A stretch of DNA of 23,374 nt, taken from Alectoria sarmentosa. Its lineage: Eukaryota > Ascomycota > Lecanoromycetes > Lecanorales > Parmeliaceae. The position numbers were made by a program, and so were the translations under genes. This document shows, piece by piece, positions 21,240 through 23,374 of the stretch; positions within the stretch are counted from its first letter, which is position 1; each line of letters begins with the position of its first letter. The notes beneath the pieces are model-generated. The model was not told the DNA's origin. It searched no databases and saw nothing but the letters and a program-made list of their open reading frames with translations. The DNA lies in contig WOGZ01000434.1 of NCBI GenBank assembly GCA_009733775.1, positions 1-23,374 on the forward strand, in the 5' to 3' direction.

Positions 21240-21620
21240 AAAATACGTTTATAACATTAATTATAATATATATATATTTAAAAGATTTAAATTTAAATAA
21301 TTCATTATAGTTAATTTATTTGACTTTATAATAAAGTTATTCGCGAATAATTTTAAAATATAAAATTATATTCATTTCGTAATCTTCGTATAAATTAATG
21401 TTTATAATAAAAAAAAAAGTGAAAGTGATATTTATTTTAAAAGAGGATTATTTACGATAAAACGTAAAAGATTTATATGAAAAATATCGTAATAATTTTA
21501 ATTAATCGAAAATTTTAAGCGATAAACATAAAAGCTTATAATTTTTATAATTTTAAAAAAAAATTCCAAGTTTATTAAAAAGCTTTTTTGTATAATTTTT
21601 ATAATTATAATATTTTTAAT
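21240..21620 (-). pseudogene. Second gypsy: integrase C-terminus and possible chromodomain
   Basis: On the minus strand a frame reads DIFHINLLRFIVNNPLL (about 21435-21493). It matches the H-D-V-F-H-V-S-L-L-x-P-Y motif and the Pro-rich tail that follow the integrase core in gypsy elements. Next comes FYILKLFANNFIIK (about 21310-21350), which sits where the E-x-E-V-E-K-I-L start of a chromodomain is expected; the rest of that domain is unclear. Upstream, FFFKIIKIISFYVYRLKF (about 21530-21585) fits the GPF/Y-type core strand region. Confidence 0.55.
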
Positions 21621-21769
21621 ATTTAATCAAATTTCATCGTTCTTTTTATATTTAAATTTAAATTAATAATATTAATTAACAAATTTCGCATATGAAATTT
21701 AAATGAAAATATATGTTTTTCGAAAATCTCGTTAATCTTAAACATCTTAATTACGAAAACTTTAATTAA

Positions 21770-22600
21770 TAATCGATCGAATTTATTAATAAATGAAATC
21801 GAATTATTATAAAATCTTGAAAATTTAAAATTTAAATGCGAGTTTTGTTTAAGTTGATAAAAAAGAAATTAAATTTAATGATTTTTAATGCGTAATCATT
21901 AATGACGAATTTTGCAAAAAATAATCATTAAATTTAATTATTTTGCAAAAACGTAATGTAAATTTGAAAATATTATTTTAGAATAACATTAATTCATTTC
22001 TTTTAATCGTCGATTTTAAAACAAAAAGTAATAAAGAGACGTGTTTGAATATCAACGCATTAATTTAATTTAAATTAAAAGTTCGATTCAAATTGAGTTT
22101 TTCGATCGAAAATAATGAAGATTAAAAATTCGAAATCTTTTTAATTTTAAAAATAGAATGCATAAGGGGTTAATAAAACATTCATTTTATTTATCGAAAT
22201 ATATTTAATTATCTTAAATAAACGATTCATTATTATAGAAATATTAATATATTATCGCTCGAAATAATGTTTGCTATTGAATAAAACGATAATAAAGTTT
22301 ATGAAAATGTTTATTTATCGTCGATCGAATAATTTTAAGAATTTAAATAACTCATAATATTTATTTGAAATATTTTTAATTAAAAACAATTATGATAATT
22401 TCGAATAAAGCGTTTAATATTATTTAAAAAATCGAATTATTAATAAATGCGATAAACAATTTTATATTATTTCGTTATCTCAAAATCGTAAAAAAAAAGG
22501 TATATATTAAAACGTAGATCATTATTATCAAAAACGAAAAATTTATTTTTTAAAAATAAATGCGCTCGTCTCGATTTTTCAATTCGATAAAAAAGATTTT
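21770..22600 (-). pseudogene. Second gypsy element: integrase, minus strand, broken
   Basis: The minus strand carries a degenerate Ty3/gypsy integrase. FFVFDNNDLRF (about 22515-22547) fits the lead-in to the zinc finger. IKRFIRNYHNCF (about 22388-22425) is the finger, with one Cys now Tyr. INIFINFIIVLFNSKHYFER (about 22260-22320) carries the first catalytic Asp as Asn. FDRKTQFESNF (about 22078-22110) carries the second, retained. TFCFKIDD followed by KK and INVILK matches H-P-E-T-D-G-Q-T-E-R, with Asp at 22009-22011 and Glu now Lys. LFFAKFVINDYAL (21884-21922) matches the L-P-x-A-E-F motif. Upstream there is room for only about 440 bp before the X arm, so protease and RT are absent. Confidence 0.8.
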
Positions 22601-23045
22601 CTTTAATTTATAAACATTTATTTATAAGATTTCGAAAACCTTTAAAATTCATTTATCGCTTTAAAAATTTATTCGAACGCAATTTTTAAAATTATAATTC
22701 AATTAATTTCGTTTTTAAATTTTAATTTTTTATCGTCGAGCGTATTCTTTGAAATAATTTAATTAATTTTAAAAACATTAATAAAAACGAGAAAAATGAA
22801 TTTAAGCTTGAAAATTCATTTTAAAGATTTAGATATTTAAATATTTAAGTTTTCGGAATTTTAAATAATTTGTTATTAATATTAACGTTGATGATTTTTT
22901 TCATTCTTAAAGAAATCTTTAAATTTACGAATTAAAACGTTTATGCGTCGATTTAAGTTTTTAAATTTATAAATAATTTTGAAATTAAATTTAGAAAGAA
23001 TTTAAATTAACGCGCTTAACGGCGATTGAAAAATTTGATAATTAT
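22601..23045. other. AT-rich stretch between the second gypsy and arm X
   Basis: On the minus strand this should hold the RNase H to integrase linker of the second gypsy element, and a few segments read plausibly (ILKVFEIL, VYKLKKIFFIEL near 22585-22650). No RNase H or RT motif was found. The pol sequence therefore breaks off before or at the X arm. Confidence 0.45.
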
Positions 23046-23374
23046 CTTAAGGGGATACTAGCACAATTAAATACCTTGTCAAAAGATTATTATATTAATG
23101 TTTATGATTACTATTTTTCAACAGATTTTTAACATTGTTGAAATCTTTCGAAAATATGATAACATTAAGTTTTGTTTAACTTTATTTTAAATATAACAAA
23201 TTGTTATCCAAAATTTAATCGTATCATAATGTTAATCGTATATTAAATTTAATGTTTTTTCAACAATAAATTAACAATCAATTAACAATTAATCAAAAAT
23301 TCTCATTATCGTGTTTTTTATAACAAATTTTCAATAATATTTCAACATTTTTTCAATAATTGCGATATAAATAT
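23046..23374 (-). repeat. Inverted-repeat arm X, right copy
   Basis: The reverse complement of these 329 bp matches 377-655 plus 11803-11852 without a gap. The inner end is CTTAAGGGGATACTAGCAC, and the outer side runs off the window. This copy lacks the gypsy insertion and shows the empty target site (CATTA next to ATATAATAATC, read on the minus strand). It keeps more C and G at the inner end (GGGG, CCTTGTC) than the left copy. Confidence 0.9.

Noticed and set aside
1..23374. Mitochondrial DNA or a linear plasmid, suggested by high AT and inverted repeats
   Set aside because: Gypsy and copia Pol remnants with RIP-type substitutions indicate nuclear repeat sequence. No organellar genes or tRNAs were seen.
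11803..23374. Centromere core flanked by inverted repeats
   Set aside because: The layout recalls centromeres with inverted flanks, but the sequence gives no direct evidence. RIP-degraded retroelement blocks occur in many other places.

Overview
The window looks like a fossil repeat block from the nuclear genome of a filamentous ascomycete (Pezizomycotina-like). By eye about four bases in five are A or T. No intact gene is recognisable. Several reading frames still carry LTR-retrotransposon domain order, with Gln, Trp and Arg codons turned into stops and C/G positions turned into T/A. Two long terminal repeats of one element differ by about 50 transitions and only 2 transversions. This is the signature of repeat-induced point mutation (RIP). 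The species cannot be named from the sequence.

Layout. (1) Positions 1-655 hold short tandem repeats, then the first part of a repeat arm called X here (377-655). (2) Positions 656-11797 are a nearly complete Ty3/gypsy chromovirus on the + strand, with LTRs at 656-931 and 11540-11797 and target-site duplications CATTT at 651-655 and 11798-11802. It carries degenerate gag, protease, reverse transcriptase, RNase H, integrase and chromodomain, then about 3.3 kb of extra sequence holding a long unassigned sense-strand ORF remnant. (3) Positions 11803-11852 are the rest of arm X; removing the element rejoins the arm. (4) Positions 11853-13430 are AT-rich with T tracts and no recognisable gene. (5) About 13430-17830 is a heavily mutated Ty1/copia polyprotein (gag, protease, integrase, RT, RNase H) on the + strand. 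(6) About 17850-20460 is less mutated and holds two unassigned minus-strand coding remnants and several short repeats. (7) About 21240-22600 is a second Ty3/gypsy remnant on the minus strand (integrase, then C-terminal domain), without its RT. (8) Positions 23046-23374 are an inverted copy of arm X that runs off the window.

The pieces do not work together as a pathway. They are a record of insertions. Arm X existed before the first gypsy element landed in it, and the sequence between the two inverted X arms holds a copia and a second gypsy element in opposite orientations. RIP then inactivated all of it. The most unusual points are the extra 3' ORF of the chromovirus, the gap-free reconstructed 329-bp inverted arms about 11.2 kb apart (after removing the insert), the minus-strand relics near 18-20 kb, and the strong enrichment of CpG among surviving cytosines.
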